Shown here: positions 14,216-22,990 of the stretch, piece after piece
Layout: the number at the start of each line of letters is the position of its first letter
Numbering within the stretch: position 1 is the first letter of the stretch
Source of the DNA: Thermodesulfobacteriaceae bacterium
GTDB lineage: Bacteria > Desulfobacterota > Thermodesulfobacteria > Thermodesulfobacteriales > Thermodesulfatatoraceae
NCBI GenBank assembly: GCA_015494065.1
Contig: WGCA01000046.1
Coordinates: forward strand, 1 to 52,869
Length of the DNA stretch: 52,869 nt
Direction: 5' to 3'
The notes under the pieces: generated by a model
Told to the model about the DNA's origin: nothing
Seen by the model: only the letters and a program-made list of their open reading frames with translations
Databases searched by the model: none
Program-made: the position numbers and the translations under genes

Positions 14216-15847
14216 CTAAAATGGTTCTTGGGCGCGCCAGAGGATGGTGTCTTTGCGGTAGACGGTGTCATTTTTGCGGGGATATTCCACCATGAAGTGG
14301 GTGCCGCGGCTTTCTTTGCGCCTTAGGGCGCATTCAATGACTAGCTTGGCTATGTGGGCGATGTTGCGCAGTTCGATAAAGTCTGCCGTTAAGATGTAGG
14401 CCCAGTAGTGGGCTTCGATTTCTTCCAGGATGGTTTGGAGCCTCTTTTTGGCCAGGCGCAGCCGCTGTTCCGTCCGCACGATGCCTACGTAGTTCCACAT
14501 AAGACGCCTGATGGCGTCCCAGTTGTGCGAAATGAGGACTTTTTCTTCCATATCCACGGCCCCACCCGGGTCCCAGGCGGGAACCGCTGGAAAAGAAAAC
14601 TTACGGTAAAAAGACCACTCCTTGCGCACGTGGGTAGCAGCCAGGTGGGCAAAGGCCAGGCCCTCAAGCAAGGAATTGGAGGCCAAACGGTTGGCCCCGT
14701 GAAGTCCGGTGCAGGTACATTCGCCCAAGGCGTAAAGCCCCTTGATGTCCGTATGGCCAAAGCGGTCCGTGACCACTCCTCCGCAAAAATAATGGGCGGC
14801 GGGTACCACCGGGATCGGTTCTTTAGTGATATCGATACCGAAACGGAGGCAGGTCTCGTAAATATAGGGGAAGCGCGAGAGGATAAAACTCTTCGGTTTA
14901 TGGGAGATGTCCAGATAGACACATTCTTTGCCGCTCTTTTTCAACTCAAAATCGATGGCCCGGGCCACGATGTCCCGGGGGGCAAGCTCTTTTCTTTCTG
15001 GATCATACTTGTGCATAAAGGGTTTGCCGTATGGGTCAAGCAGAATGGCGCCTTCGCCCCGGAGGGCTTCAGAGATCAGGAAATTTTTGGCCTTGGGGTG
15101 ATAGAGACAGGTGGGGTGGAACTGGACAAACTCCAAGTTGGCCACCCGGCAACCAGCCCGGTAAGCCAGGGCGATTCCGTCCCCGGTGGCAACGTCTGCG
15201 TTACTGGTATAAAGGTATACTTTGCCCGCGCCCCCGGTGGCCAAAACGGTTACTTTGGCCAGATAGGTGTCGATGACACCGGTGTCTTCTACCAGTACGT
15301 AAGCCCCCAGACACCGCTCATGCCCCAGAACTTCTTTGGGACAACCCCGGTAGACCTTACACAGGGTGATGAGGTCAACGGCCAGGTGCCCCTCTTTGAT
15401 CTCTATATTAGGATGGTTTCGGGCGTGCTCCAAAAGGACCTTTTCTACCTCACGGCCAGTGTGATCTTCCACGTGTACGATCCGACGCCGCGAATGGCCC
15501 CCTTCCAGGGTGAGGTGTAATTTTTCAGGATTCTTAGGGTCTCTCGTAAAGGGGACCCCTAGTTCCAGAAGTTCCTGGATCCTTTCCGGGGCCTGGCGTA
15601 CCACCAGGGCGACGATCTCTTCCTTACACAGTCCGTCCCCAGCGCGAAGGGTGTCGGCGATGTGGAGTTCAAAGGAATCGTCTTCCCCCAAAACGCAGGC
15701 GATACCCCCCTGGGCCAGCGTGGTGTTGGCGTCTTCAGCCCTTTTTTTAGTGATGATGGTGACCCGTCCCAGGTCTGCCACCTTGAGCGCAAAAGACAGA
15801 CCAGCAATCCCTGAGCCTATCACCAAAAAATCGGTAAAATGGGTCAT
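14216..15847 (-). CDS. nadB: L-aspartate oxidase
   Basis: Flavoenzyme that oxidises L-aspartate to iminoaspartate, the first step of de novo NAD synthesis; it can use fumarate as acceptor in anaerobes. The 543-residue protein starts with the FAD-binding FLVIGSGIAGLSFAL and has NTTLAQGGIACVL (about 41-53). EGGHSRRRIVHVEDHTGREVE at about 115-135 is the active-site region, and GLYALGECTCTGLHGANRLA follows at about 369-388. A C-terminal helical domain completes it. Length is normal. The start codon overlaps the apgM stop as TAATG. The usual partners nadA and nadC are not adjacent. Confidence 0.97.
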   Translation of the reverse strand: MTHFTDFLVIGSGIAGLSFALKVADLGRVTIITKKRAEDANTTLAQGGIACVLGEDDSFELHIADTLRAGDGLCKEEIVALVVRQAPERIQELLELGVPFTRDPKNPEKLHLTLEGGHSRRRIVHVEDHTGREVEKVLLEHARNHPNIEIKEGHLAVDLITLCKVYRGCPKEVLGHERCLGAYVLVEDTGVIDTYLAKVTVLATGGAGKVYLYTSNADVATGDGIALAYRAGCRVANLEFVQFHPTCLYHPKAKNFLISEALRGEGAILLDPYGKPFMHKYDPERKELAPRDIVARAIDFELKKSGKECVYLDISHKPKSFILSRFPYIYETCLRFGIDITKEPIPVVPAAHYFCGGVVTDRFGHTDIKGLYALGECTCTGLHGANRLASNSLLEGLAFAHLAATHVRKEWSFYRKFSFPAVPAWDPGGAVDMEEKVLISHNWDAIRRLMWNYVGIVRTEQRLRLAKKRLQTILEEIEAHYWAYILTADFIELRNIAHIAKLVIECALRRKESRGTHFMVEYPRKNDTVYRKDTILWRAQEPF

Positions 15848-17073
15848 TATTCTTCAGAAAGCCTCGGTTCCCGTTCCAAAAAGTGACTCAGGAGTTTTTC
15901 TCCGCTCTCAAAAAATAGCCCGGTCTCGCTCGCACTCTTTTCGTGATAACCCGTGGCCCGTTTTACCTGAGGGTTACGCGAGTCGTAGATGGCAAAGGGG
16001 ACCGGTTTAGAGGCGTGGGTGCGCAAAGAAAGCGGGGTGTAATGGTCGGTGACCACCATTAGTCGGTGATCCCCAATTTGAGCGGTAGTTTCTTCAAGGA
16101 CGGTGCGCACCACGTAACGGTCAAAATCCTGGATAGCCTTTATCTTTAATTCCAGGGAACCCTCGTGGCTAGCTTCATCAGGGGCCTCAACGTGGACGAA
16201 GACGAAATCTGCCCCCTCTTTAAGGGCGTTGATAGCGGCCAGCGCCTTACCTTCATAGTTGGTGTCAAGGTATCCCGTCGCTCCGGGGACGTCGATAATT
16301 TCGAGTTTAGCCAGAGCACCCAGTCCCCTTATCAAATCTACCGCCGCTACCACCGCCCCTTTAAGGCCCCATTTTTCCTCAAAAGGCTCCAGGCGGGGCA
16401 TACGTCCCTGTCCCCACGGCCAAAGGGCGTTGGCCGGTAATTTACCTTCCTCCCGGCGCTTGCGGTTGATGGGATGTTTGTCGAGGAAAGCCATGGCCTT
16501 TAAGAGAAAGTCCCGCAGGATGGGTTCGTTTTCGTAAACCAGCCAGGCCTCGTAGATGTCCCGCCCCAAGAGATCATGAGGCGGGTAGGTCTTTATGCCT
16601 TCCGGACCTCCGCGCCATACCAGGATGTGGCGGTAGCTTTTGCCCGGGTGCAGGAAGAGCTTGTCGTTGGCCAGGTGTTCGTTGAGTTCTTTGATGAGGA
16701 CGTGGGCCTCTTCCGTGGAGATGTGGCCGGCGCTGTAATCATACATGATGTACCGGTCTTCCTGTTTTTTGATGGTAACCAGGTTGCACCGGAAGGCCAC
16801 GTCTTCGGGGCGCAAGGAAATGCCCAGGGCGGCGGCTTCGATAGGTCCTCGCCCAGTGTATTGTTCCTCTGGCCGGTAACCCAAAAGGGACATGTTAGCC
16901 ACGTCACTGCCCGGTTCCATGCCAGGTGGGATGGTCTGTACTAACCCCAGGTCACCGTGCTGGGCGATAAAGTCCATCCCGGGAGTAAGTGCTGCTTCAA
17001 GCGGTGTTTTGCCGTTTAATTCTTTAAGGGGAAAATCCCCCATACCGTCGCCCACTAAGATGATATATTTCAT
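15847..17073 (-). CDS. apgM: Cofactor-independent phosphoglycerate mutase, archaeal type
   Basis: Interconverts 3- and 2-phosphoglycerate in glycolysis or gluconeogenesis. The 408-residue protein belongs to the alkaline phosphatase superfamily. It begins with YIILVGDGMGDFPLKELNGKTP, whose Asp is a metal ligand, and has GSDVANMSLLGY with the nucleophilic Ser near residue 62. A C-terminal VTDHYTPLSLRTHAS supplies further ligands. Related proteins have also been annotated as putative homoserine kinases, so the substrate should be treated as probable. It overlaps the FKBP gene by four bases and nadB by one, which suggests one transcript. Confidence 0.9.
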   Translation of the reverse strand: MKYIILVGDGMGDFPLKELNGKTPLEAALTPGMDFIAQHGDLGLVQTIPPGMEPGSDVANMSLLGYRPEEQYTGRGPIEAAALGISLRPEDVAFRCNLVTIKKQEDRYIMYDYSAGHISTEEAHVLIKELNEHLANDKLFLHPGKSYRHILVWRGGPEGIKTYPPHDLLGRDIYEAWLVYENEPILRDFLLKAMAFLDKHPINRKRREEGKLPANALWPWGQGRMPRLEPFEEKWGLKGAVVAAVDLIRGLGALAKLEIIDVPGATGYLDTNYEGKALAAINALKEGADFVFVHVEAPDEASHEGSLELKIKAIQDFDRYVVRTVLEETTAQIGDHRLMVVTDHYTPLSLRTHASKPVPFAIYDSRNPQVKRATGYHEKSASETGLFFESGEKLLSHFLEREPRLSEE

Positions 17074-17561
17074 CCTTCGCTCCTCCCCTCCCGCGTTTCC
17101 TCTTGCTCTTTTTCAGGCTGTGATCTTTTTTGGACGTCTATTATTTCCACGTCAAAACGCAAAGTTTTCCCGGCCAGGGGGTGGTTAAAGTCAACCACCG
17201 CCAGACCTTCATCCACCTTTTTCAAAACCGCCGGATGTACCACCCCGTATTCGTCCTGGAGTTTGATCACCGCCCCCGGGTTTACCCCCTGGGGAACCTT
17301 TTCTACGGGAACCAGCTGGAGTTTTTTAGGGTCATAAGGTCCGTAATGTTCTTGCGGCGGGACCAAGACGGAAATAATTTCCCCGGGGCGCCGACCTATT
17401 AGGGACTTCTCCACCGCCGGCATGAAGTTACCTGTCCCAACTTCTATCCATACCGGCTCTTTCGCAGAATCTACCACTTCTTTCTCGGTGCTTACCCGGT
17501 AGCGGATTAAAACTCGATCACCCTCTTCAATGATGGGCCCCTCAGTCCTTACCTCTTCCAA
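17070..17561 (-). CDS. FKBP-type peptidyl-prolyl isomerase, SlyD-like
   Basis: Helps protein folding by cis-trans isomerisation of proline bonds. The 163-residue protein has the SlyD order: an FKBP half (IIEEGDRVLIRYRV, then GTGNFMPAVEKSLIGRRPGE), an inserted chaperone flap (about 80-135, VPPQEHYGPYDPKKLQLVP), and the second half with DFNHPLAGKTLRFDVEII. DFNHPLAGK is a diagnostic SlyD motif. The C-terminal tail is short and charged and lacks the metal-binding His/Cys cluster of E. coli SlyD. It is the first gene of the FKBP-apgM-nadB group. Confidence 0.93.
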   Translation of the reverse strand: MEEVRTEGPIIEEGDRVLIRYRVSTEKEVVDSAKEPVWIEVGTGNFMPAVEKSLIGRRPGEIISVLVPPQEHYGPYDPKKLQLVPVEKVPQGVNPGAVIKLQDEYGVVHPAVLKKVDEGLAVVDFNHPLAGKTLRFDVEIIDVQKRSQPEKEQEETREGRSEG

Positions 17562-17598
17562 AGGCCTACCTCCTGCCCGTCTCCCAGGAAAATAATGC

Positions 17599-18963
17599 TC
17601 AGGAGGCTTTAGTCAATTCTCGGGAAGCTTCTTTGGGATCGACTTTTAGGGGGAGAATGAAATAAAAATTATTACCCAGAGGAGTAGGTTCGTAACCCAC
17701 TACACCGCCGTGTAATTCGATCACCTTTTTGACAAAGTGAAGCCCCCGGCCACTTCCCGGTTGCCCTTGGGTGTTAGTCCCCCGCCAACCCTCTTCAAAA
17801 ATCTTCTGGGCCTCTTCCGGGGGCAGATGGGGCCCGGTGCTGAAGACGTTAAATTTGACCCCAGGACGCCCTGGCCCAAAAAAATCCGGGATAATTTCCC
17901 GGCCAAAAGAGATAAATTTTACCCTCTTTCCAGTCTCGTCCCTGACTTCCCGGGTGTATTTCAAGGCGTTACTGAAAAGATTGGCGTAAACTTGGGACAG
18001 GAGCCCCACGTCCACCGCCATCACAAACTCTTCGTCTGGCACTCCTCCTAACCGGTTATCGATCTTGATACCAGCTTGCTCGAAACGTTTGCGGTATCTT
18101 TCAAGCTGGGCTTCGATGACTTCTTTGGCGAACCGACAGGGCCTTTTTCTCAGGACAAACCGCCCTTTCTCGAAGTGTTCCCGGCGCAGGAGACTCTCCA
18201 AGAAGAGACTTACGGTCTCATAATGTTTTTCTATCTGCTGATAATGGTTGAGCAGTTCCTGATAAAGGTGTTCCAGGGCGCCGGCCACCTTTTCCGGAGA
18301 GAAGGTGGGGCGGTTTAGGTTTTCTCTCAGTTCTTTGATAAAATCGATCTTTTTCTTTAACCCCCGGAAAAGATAGCGGTAATACATATTGGGGATGATC
18401 ACGTTGTGTTCGATGTCCGCCACCAGTTCGTTGACAAATTTTATGTGTTCTAAGGTTTGGGTCATTAACAGTTTAATGTGCAGGTTGTAGCCGATCCGGT
18501 TGGCGTATTTTTGAAAAAAAAGAAAATCGTTTTTTTGCAAAGGCGCCGGAGGGCGGACCTCAAGCATCCCCAGCAGGGGTTTTTCTTGGGGTAGGGCCAG
18601 TAGGCTCAAAAGTTTACGGTTTCCTTTGAAAGAAAAAAAGAAAGAACCATTTTGGGAAAAGGCCTCTTCCCTTGGGGAAAGATCGGGGACGGCCCGGGGA
18701 GGAGAAATAAGGCCCTCTTCGCTGTCAGCCACGAGTAAGACCTTATCGTCTTCTTCCACCAGATAGAGCCTGCTCTGACAGGCCAAAAATTCCTTGGGGA
18801 CCAAGACACAGACCCGGTAAAAATTTTCCAAGGTGGCGTATTCCTGAGCTAAATCAAAAAAGGCCCAGATGGCGTTGACCTGGTCGACGGAAAAGGCGTA
18901 TTCTTGATATTGCTTCTTTTTAGTCCTTATCCTTTCCCGGATGACCTCTAAACTGGTATCCAT
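17599..18963 (-). CDS. Sensor histidine kinase, cytoplasmic
   Basis: A 454-residue signalling kinase without membrane spans. The N-terminal half (about 30-170) may be a GAF-like sensor domain. A phosphoacceptor region includes ADIEHNVIIPNMYY, the His lying in a HNxxxP context. The C-terminal HATPase has the N-box SQVYANLFSNALKYTREV and GSGRGLHFVKKVIELHGGVVG. In the G1 box the usual DxGxG reads FSTGPHLP, so the adenine-contacting Asp is replaced, a change seen in some families. The ATG at 18961-18963 is used; a TTG at 18993 is possible, and neither has a clear ribosome site. No response regulator is next to it. It is divergent from the Rrf2 gene. Confidence 0.85.
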   Translation of the reverse strand: MDTSLEVIRERIRTKKKQYQEYAFSVDQVNAIWAFFDLAQEYATLENFYRVCVLVPKEFLACQSRLYLVEEDDKVLLVADSEEGLISPPRAVPDLSPREEAFSQNGSFFFSFKGNRKLLSLLALPQEKPLLGMLEVRPPAPLQKNDFLFFQKYANRIGYNLHIKLLMTQTLEHIKFVNELVADIEHNVIIPNMYYRYLFRGLKKKIDFIKELRENLNRPTFSPEKVAGALEHLYQELLNHYQQIEKHYETVSLFLESLLRREHFEKGRFVLRKRPCRFAKEVIEAQLERYRKRFEQAGIKIDNRLGGVPDEEFVMAVDVGLLSQVYANLFSNALKYTREVRDETGKRVKFISFGREIIPDFFGPGRPGVKFNVFSTGPHLPPEEAQKIFEEGWRGTNTQGQPGSGRGLHFVKKVIELHGGVVGYEPTPLGNNFYFILPLKVDPKEASRELTKAS

Positions 18964-19021
18964 CAAAGCAAATTTAACATAATTTTTAGCCAAATTGGCA
19001 ATCGGAAAATACAGGTCAAAG

Positions 19022-19058
19022 TTGTCTAATCAAAAAATATATTATAGTTAGTATCTAA
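19022..19058 (+). promoter_or_regulatory. Possible rrf2 promoter and operator
   Basis: TTGTCT at 19022-19027 is followed 17 bases later by TAGTTA. The 11-base dyad TTAGTATCTAA at 19048-19058 overlaps the -10 and could be the binding site for the Rrf2 protein encoded 20 bases downstream. Autoregulation is common in this family; here it is inferred only. Confidence 0.4.
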
Positions 19059-19078
19059 TTTGCTAAGGGGTTTGGACG

Positions 19079-19579
19079 ATGAAGATTACCACGCGTAGCC
19101 GTTACGGTACCAGGATGATGGTTGAGCTGGCGGCCCATTATGACCAAGGCCCCCTTCAGATCGGAGAGATTTCGCGTAAACAGGGGCTGTCGGTCAAATA
19201 TCTTGAGCAGTTGATTATCCCTCTCAAAAGGGCCGGGCTGGTAAGGAGCGTGCGGGGCCCCAAAGGGGGGCATATCCTTACCCGACCACCGGAAGAGATA
19301 ACCGTCTGGGACGTAGTTTCGGTCCTTGAGGGAAGCAAAGGGGTGACCCTTTGCGTACCCAATCCCGATATCTGTGAACGTAGCCACATCTGTCCCACCC
19401 GGGACGTGTGGAGCCTGGTAAGCAAAGCCATCAGGGAGACTCTTTCCCAGATCACCCTGGCAGACCTGGTCAAAAAGACCAAAGAGGTGGAAAAACATTT
19501 TCCTGAGGCCGGATGTCCCCTTGAAGGGGAAGGCCAGGGAGCGGATGAGCCGGTTGACAGTTCTTTAACTTCGGGTTAG
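19079..19579 (+). CDS. Rrf2-family regulator with IscR-like cysteines
   Basis: DNA-binding protein of 166 residues that probably senses an iron-sulfur cluster, redox state or nitric oxide. The N-terminal winged helix has the Rrf2 pattern (TTRSRYGTRMMVELA, QGLSVKYLEQLI, VRSVRGPKGGHIL), including Glu43 at the IscR-like position. Cys92, Cys99 and Cys105 in CVPNPDICERSHIC give a C-x6-C-x5-C spacing, one residue longer than E. coli IscR in the first gap, and are likely cluster ligands. No isc or suf genes are adjacent. It starts with ATG after a short leader carrying a dyad. Its 3' end carries the promoter of tRNA-Ala. Confidence 0.92.
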   Translation: MKITTRSRYGTRMMVELAAHYDQGPLQIGEISRKQGLSVKYLEQLIIPLKRAGLVRSVRGPKGGHILTRPPEEITVWDVVSVLEGSKGVTLCVPNPDICERSHICPTRDVWSLVSKAIRETLSQITLADLVKKTKEVEKHFPEAGCPLEGEGQGADEPVDSSLTSG

Positions 19580-19582
19580 CTT
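19554..19582 (+). promoter_or_regulatory. Promoter of tRNA-Ala inside the rrf2 3' end
   Basis: A perfect TTGACA at 19554-19559 and a TAGCTT -10 at 19577-19582 are 17 bases apart, and the tRNA begins 22 bases later. The same layout is seen before tRNA-Val at 40565. Confidence 0.55.
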
Positions 19583-19603
19583 TTTTTTGAGACTGAAAAG
19601 CGT

Positions 19604-19679
19604 GGGGCCGTAGCTCAGTTGGGAGAGCGCGTGAATGGCATTCACGAGGTCGAGGGTTCGAGTCCCTCCGGCTCCACCA
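19604..19679 (+). tRNA. tRNA-Ala (anticodon GGC)
   Basis: Full cloverleaf. Acceptor GGGGCCG pairs with CGGCTCC (one G-T pair); the D-arm is GCTC/GAGC. The anticodon stem is CGTGA/TCACG with loop ATGGCAT, giving anticodon GGC. The T-arm is GAGGG/CCCTC with TTCGAGT, the discriminator is A, and the CCA end is encoded. The anticodon reads GCC and GCU codons. Confidence 0.97.
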
Positions 19680-19693
19680 ACCAGGAAAATTAA

Positions 19694-19894
19694 ATGGCAC
19701 GACCGGAATTGGTAAAAAATATCGCCCGCGAAGAAAGGCTTCCCCGCCTCACCCCGGAAAACGAAGTAGTCCTTAAGACCACCAAGGAAATCGTGGTCAA
19801 ATTTATCGAGATGGGCCGCTGTTCTCCGGCTTCTTTTGAGGAAGTCTTTAAGAACGTCTTTAAGACCATCAAAGAAACGGTCTCTTCTGAATAA
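19694..19894 (+). CDS. Small hypothetical protein, 66 residues
   Basis: A charged, helical-looking protein (MARPELVKNIAREERLPRL, then VVKFIEMGRCSPASFEEVF). It begins 14 bases after tRNA-Ala with an AGGAAAAT-like site and ends before a weak terminator, so it may be transcribed with the tRNA. Codon use matches its neighbours. I do not recognise a family. The single Cys and the repeated FKNVFKTIKE pattern suggest a small helical adaptor, but no function can be assigned. Confidence 0.7.
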   Translation: MARPELVKNIAREERLPRLTPENEVVLKTTKEIVVKFIEMGRCSPASFEEVFKNVFKTIKETVSSE

Positions 19895-19917
19895 AATCGT
19901 GCCTGTTTTGCCTTCCT

Positions 19918-19945
19918 AAAGCAGATCCTCTTTGCTTTTTTTTCT
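19918..19945 (+). terminator. Weak terminator after the 66-residue gene
   Basis: AAAGCA at 19918-19923 pairs with TGCTTT at 19933-19938, and the T-run TTTTTTTTCTTTT follows. Confidence 0.5.
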
Positions 19946-19992
19946 TTTCTCGGTACTCTTTCCCTTTCAAGATCTGGATGGTAGGAGGGTTG

Positions 19993-21900
19993 ATGCCTAA
20001 GGTTACTTTTCTGCCTGCCAACGTTACCGTTGAGGTCCCCGCCGGGGAAACGGTCATCCGGGCGGCCATGAAAGCCGGGGTCCATATCAACGCCTCCTGC
20101 GGCGGAGCAGGGGTTTGCGGAAAATGCAGGGTCTTTGTTGAGGAGGGAGAGGCCGAAGGAGAGCCTCTTCCCGAAGGGGGCTTTAAGGCCTGTACCTTAA
20201 CGCCCAAAACAGACCTGGTGATAAGGGTGCCTGTGGAAAGTGAGGTAGACCGGCGGGCACTTTTAAGACCTATCGGCAAAGTGGCTACTTCCTGGCTTGA
20301 AGCACGGGGGCCGGCGGAATTTCCTTTAGCTCCCATCCTTAAAAAATATTACCTTGAGCTTGACCCTCCTTCTCTTGAAAATAACCTGCCCGATTTTCCC
20401 CGTTTGGAAACCACCCTGCTGGCTGAGATGGCCAAAGAAGGGATCCAGGCGGAAAAACTCGACCTTGACTGGCGGCTTTTGAAAAAGCTCCCTTATGTTT
20501 TGCGAAAAAAGGATTTCAAACTTACGGCCACGGTCTTTAATGAAGAACCTTTGCCTTATTTGCTAGAAGTGGAGGCCGGGGACCAGCGGGCCCGGTTTTG
20601 GGCGGTGGCGGTGGACGTGGGTACCACCACGGTTTGTGCGCAGCTCCTTGATCTGGTTAGCGGAGAGATCCTGGCCGAAACTTCTGACTATAACCCCCAG
20701 ATAAGTTACGGTGAAGACGTGATTAGCCGGATCGAATACGCCCGTCGGGAAGGGGCCTTACAAATTCTGCAAGAAAAGATCTTATCTTGTGTGAGAAAAC
20801 TTATCGAAGAACTTGGTGCTCAAAAGGGAGTTTCTCCTCAGGATCTCTCTTTCATAAGTGTCGCTGGAAACACAGTGATGAGTCATTTCTTTCTGGGGCT
20901 TGAGCCCAGGTTCCTCCGGGAGACCCCTTACGTACCGGTAACCACTAGGTTCCCGTATCTGCCGGCAGAAGAGCTTGGGCTCCCGGGAGGCCGGAAGGCG
21001 AGGGTCTTTTTGGCCCCCTGTGTGGCCAGCTACGTGGGCGGTGATATCGTGGCCGGGGTGGTAGCGGCGGGTATCGCCCGGGAAGAACCCCTCAGTCTTT
21101 TCATTGATATCGGGACCAACGGTGAAATCGTGGTCGGCAACCGGGATTTTCTCGCCTGTGCCGCCTGCTCCGCCGGGCCGGCCTTTGAAGGGGGCGGGAT
21201 AAAATGCGGCATGCGGGCCACTTTGGGGGCGATTGAGGCGGTGCACATTGACCCTGCCACTTTGGAGCCCATGATCCTTACCATCGGCAATAGAAAACCC
21301 AAGGGGATTTGCGGTTCAGGGATAATTTCTCTCTTGGCCAACCTTTTTCTGGAAGGGGTCATTGACCAGTCCGGCAAGTACCGGCGCGATCTTAAACACC
21401 CTCGGATAAGGGAAGGGCGCGACGGCTACGAATACGTACTGGTATGGGGTAAAGACTCGGCCACAGGAGAAGACATCGTCTTTACCGAGGCGGATATTGA
21501 TAATCTCATACGGGCCAAAGGGGCCATGTTTGCCGGTTATCAGACCCTGCTTGAATCCGTTGGCCTGGAAATCAATATGGTGGAAAGGGTGATCCTGGCG
21601 GGTAATTTCGGCAGCTTTTTGGACCTGGAACAGGCCATCACTATCGGCCTCCTGCCGGATCTGCCCCGGGAACGTTTTTATTTCATCGGTAACGCCAGTC
21701 TACTCGGGGCAAGGCTGGCGGCCTTTTCCGCCGAGGCTGTAAAGGAGATGGAAAGGGTGGCCAATATGATGACCCATTTTGAGCTTTCGGCCCACCCGGG
21801 TTACATGGACTATTACGTCTCCGCCCTCTTTCTGCCCCACACCAACATTGACCTGTTCCCTACCGTAAAGGAGCTGCTGGCCGGCCGTGAGGGAAGCTGA
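19993..21900 (+). CDS. Reductive activator of corrinoid enzymes (RACE/AcsV-like)
   Basis: Probably uses ATP and an electron to reduce oxidised corrinoid proteins back to the active Co(I) form. The 635-residue protein begins with a [2Fe-2S] ferredoxin domain: Cys36, Cys42 and Cys45 in SCGGAGVCGKC, and Cys67 in FKACTL. A linker follows, then a large ASKHA-type ATPase region (AVDVGTTTVCAQLLDL, FIDIGTNGEIV, ILAGNFGSFL), the DUF4445 family. I start at the ATG at 19993, which follows AGGAGGG. In autotrophs the target is often the corrinoid iron-sulfur protein of the Wood-Ljungdahl pathway, or a methyltransferase corrinoid protein; no such gene is in the window, so the target is open. It overlaps ribD by 14 bases. 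Confidence 0.88.
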   Translation: MPKVTFLPANVTVEVPAGETVIRAAMKAGVHINASCGGAGVCGKCRVFVEEGEAEGEPLPEGGFKACTLTPKTDLVIRVPVESEVDRRALLRPIGKVATSWLEARGPAEFPLAPILKKYYLELDPPSLENNLPDFPRLETTLLAEMAKEGIQAEKLDLDWRLLKKLPYVLRKKDFKLTATVFNEEPLPYLLEVEAGDQRARFWAVAVDVGTTTVCAQLLDLVSGEILAETSDYNPQISYGEDVISRIEYARREGALQILQEKILSCVRKLIEELGAQKGVSPQDLSFISVAGNTVMSHFFLGLEPRFLRETPYVPVTTRFPYLPAEELGLPGGRKARVFLAPCVASYVGGDIVAGVVAAGIAREEPLSLFIDIGTNGEIVVGNRDFLACAACSAGPAFEGGGIKCGMRATLGAIEAVHIDPATLEPMILTIGNRKPKGICGSGIISLLANLFLEGVIDQSGKYRRDLKHPRIREGRDGYEYVLVWGKDSATGEDIVFTEADIDNLIRAKGAMFAGYQTLLESVGLEINMVERVILAGNFGSFLDLEQAITIGLLPDLPRERFYFIGNASLLGARLAAFSAEAVKEMERVANMMTHFELSAHPGYMDYYVSALFLPHTNIDLFPTVKELLAGREGS

Positions 21901-22990
21901 TCTCTATTTCATGCGTGAGGCCCTAAAAGAGGGGAGAAAGGGCCTGGGCACCACCTCCCCCAACCCCCCGGTGGGGGCGGTAGTGGTGCAGGAAGGGCGC
22001 ATCGTAGGGCGGGGCTACCACAAAAAGGCCGGCACCCCACACGCCGAAGTGCTTGCCCTTAAGGCGGCTGGCAAAGCCGCTTACGGGGCTACCCTTTATG
22101 TTACCTTAGAGCCCTGCGCTCATTACGGGCGCACGCCCCCGTGTACCGAGGCCATTTTGGCCGCCGGGATAAAACGGGTGGTAATCGGGTGCCGGGACCC
22201 CGACCCTAAAGCCCGGGGCGGAGCGGATATCTTAAAGAGCCGGGGGCTTGAAGTGGAGACCGGGGTCCTGCTGGCAGAATGTGCCACTCTTTGTCGTTTC
22301 TTTTTGAAGGGGGTCAAAACCGGGCTTCCCTGGGTCCTGGCCAAGGCCGCCATGAGTCTTGACGGCCGCATCGCCACCCGCAGTGGTGCTTCCAAGTGGA
22401 TCACCTCGGAAGAGGCCAGGCGGGTAGGGCACCGTTTAAGGGCCATCTGCGACGCCATCCTGGTAGGCCGCGGGACCGTAGAGGCCGACGATCCGGCCCT
22501 GACCTGCCGTATGGTAAAGGGGCGGAATCCGGTGCGTATTATCCTTGACAGTTATCTTCGTCTCCCCGAGGAGGCCAAAGTCTTTAGTCTACCGGGGAAA
22601 ACCATCGTCTGGACCCGGGAAGACGCCCCCCGCGTAAGAGAAGAAAGGCTAGCCAAAAGGGGGGTGGAGGTATGGCGGCTTAAGCCTGCCCCGGGCGGAA
22701 TCGATCTAAGACAGGGCCTTAGTAAGGCCTATGAGGCGGGGCTTTTAAGTGTCCTGGTGGAAGGAGGGGCCGCGGTACACGGAAGCTTTTTCGATCAGGG
22801 GCTGGTGGACGAAATTGCTTTTTTTTACGGGCCTTTGGTGATTGGCGGAAAGGAGGCCCCATCAGCTATTGAGGGCCAGGGTGTCCTGACCCTGGCTGAG
22901 GCCCCCAAACTCTCCTCTTACCGTATCAGACGGCTCAAAGGTTCGTTCATGGTTTCTGGCTTTTTTACCGACCCGGTTAGCCTTCAATAA
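21887..22990 (+). CDS. ribD: Bifunctional riboflavin deaminase-reductase
   Basis: Carries out two steps of riboflavin synthesis: deamination of the pyrimidine and NADPH reduction of the ribose side chain. The 367-residue protein has an N-terminal cytidine-deaminase-like domain with zinc ligands in TPHAEVLAL and LEPCAHYGRTPPCTEAI. A C-terminal reductase domain (about 150-367) contains AMSLDGRIATRSGASKWITS and GRGTVEADDPALT. The start is GTG at 21887, inside the 3' end of the corrinoid activator gene; an ATG at 21911 is a shorter choice. Its 3' end overlaps the convergent gene at 22977 by 14 bases. The other rib genes are not here. Confidence 0.96.
   Translation: MREADLYFMREALKEGRKGLGTTSPNPPVGAVVVQEGRIVGRGYHKKAGTPHAEVLALKAAGKAAYGATLYVTLEPCAHYGRTPPCTEAILAAGIKRVVIGCRDPDPKARGGADILKSRGLEVETGVLLAECATLCRFFLKGVKTGLPWVLAKAAMSLDGRIATRSGASKWITSEEARRVGHRLRAICDAILVGRGTVEADDPALTCRMVKGRNPVRIILDSYLRLPEEAKVFSLPGKTIVWTREDAPRVREERLAKRGVEVWRLKPAPGGIDLRQGLSKAYEAGLLSVLVEGGAAVHGSFFDQGLVDEIAFFYGPLVIGGKEAPSAIEGQGVLTLAEAPKLSSYRIRRLKGSFMVSGFFTDPVSLQ

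Noticed and set aside
14408-15520. Long open frame on the plus strand opposite nadB
   Set aside because: It lies wholly inside nadB, has no recognisable motif and looks like the usual antisense frame of a GC-rich gene.
19604-19693. Integration site at tRNA-Ala
   Set aside because: No integrase gene and no repeat of the tRNA 3' end was seen nearby.
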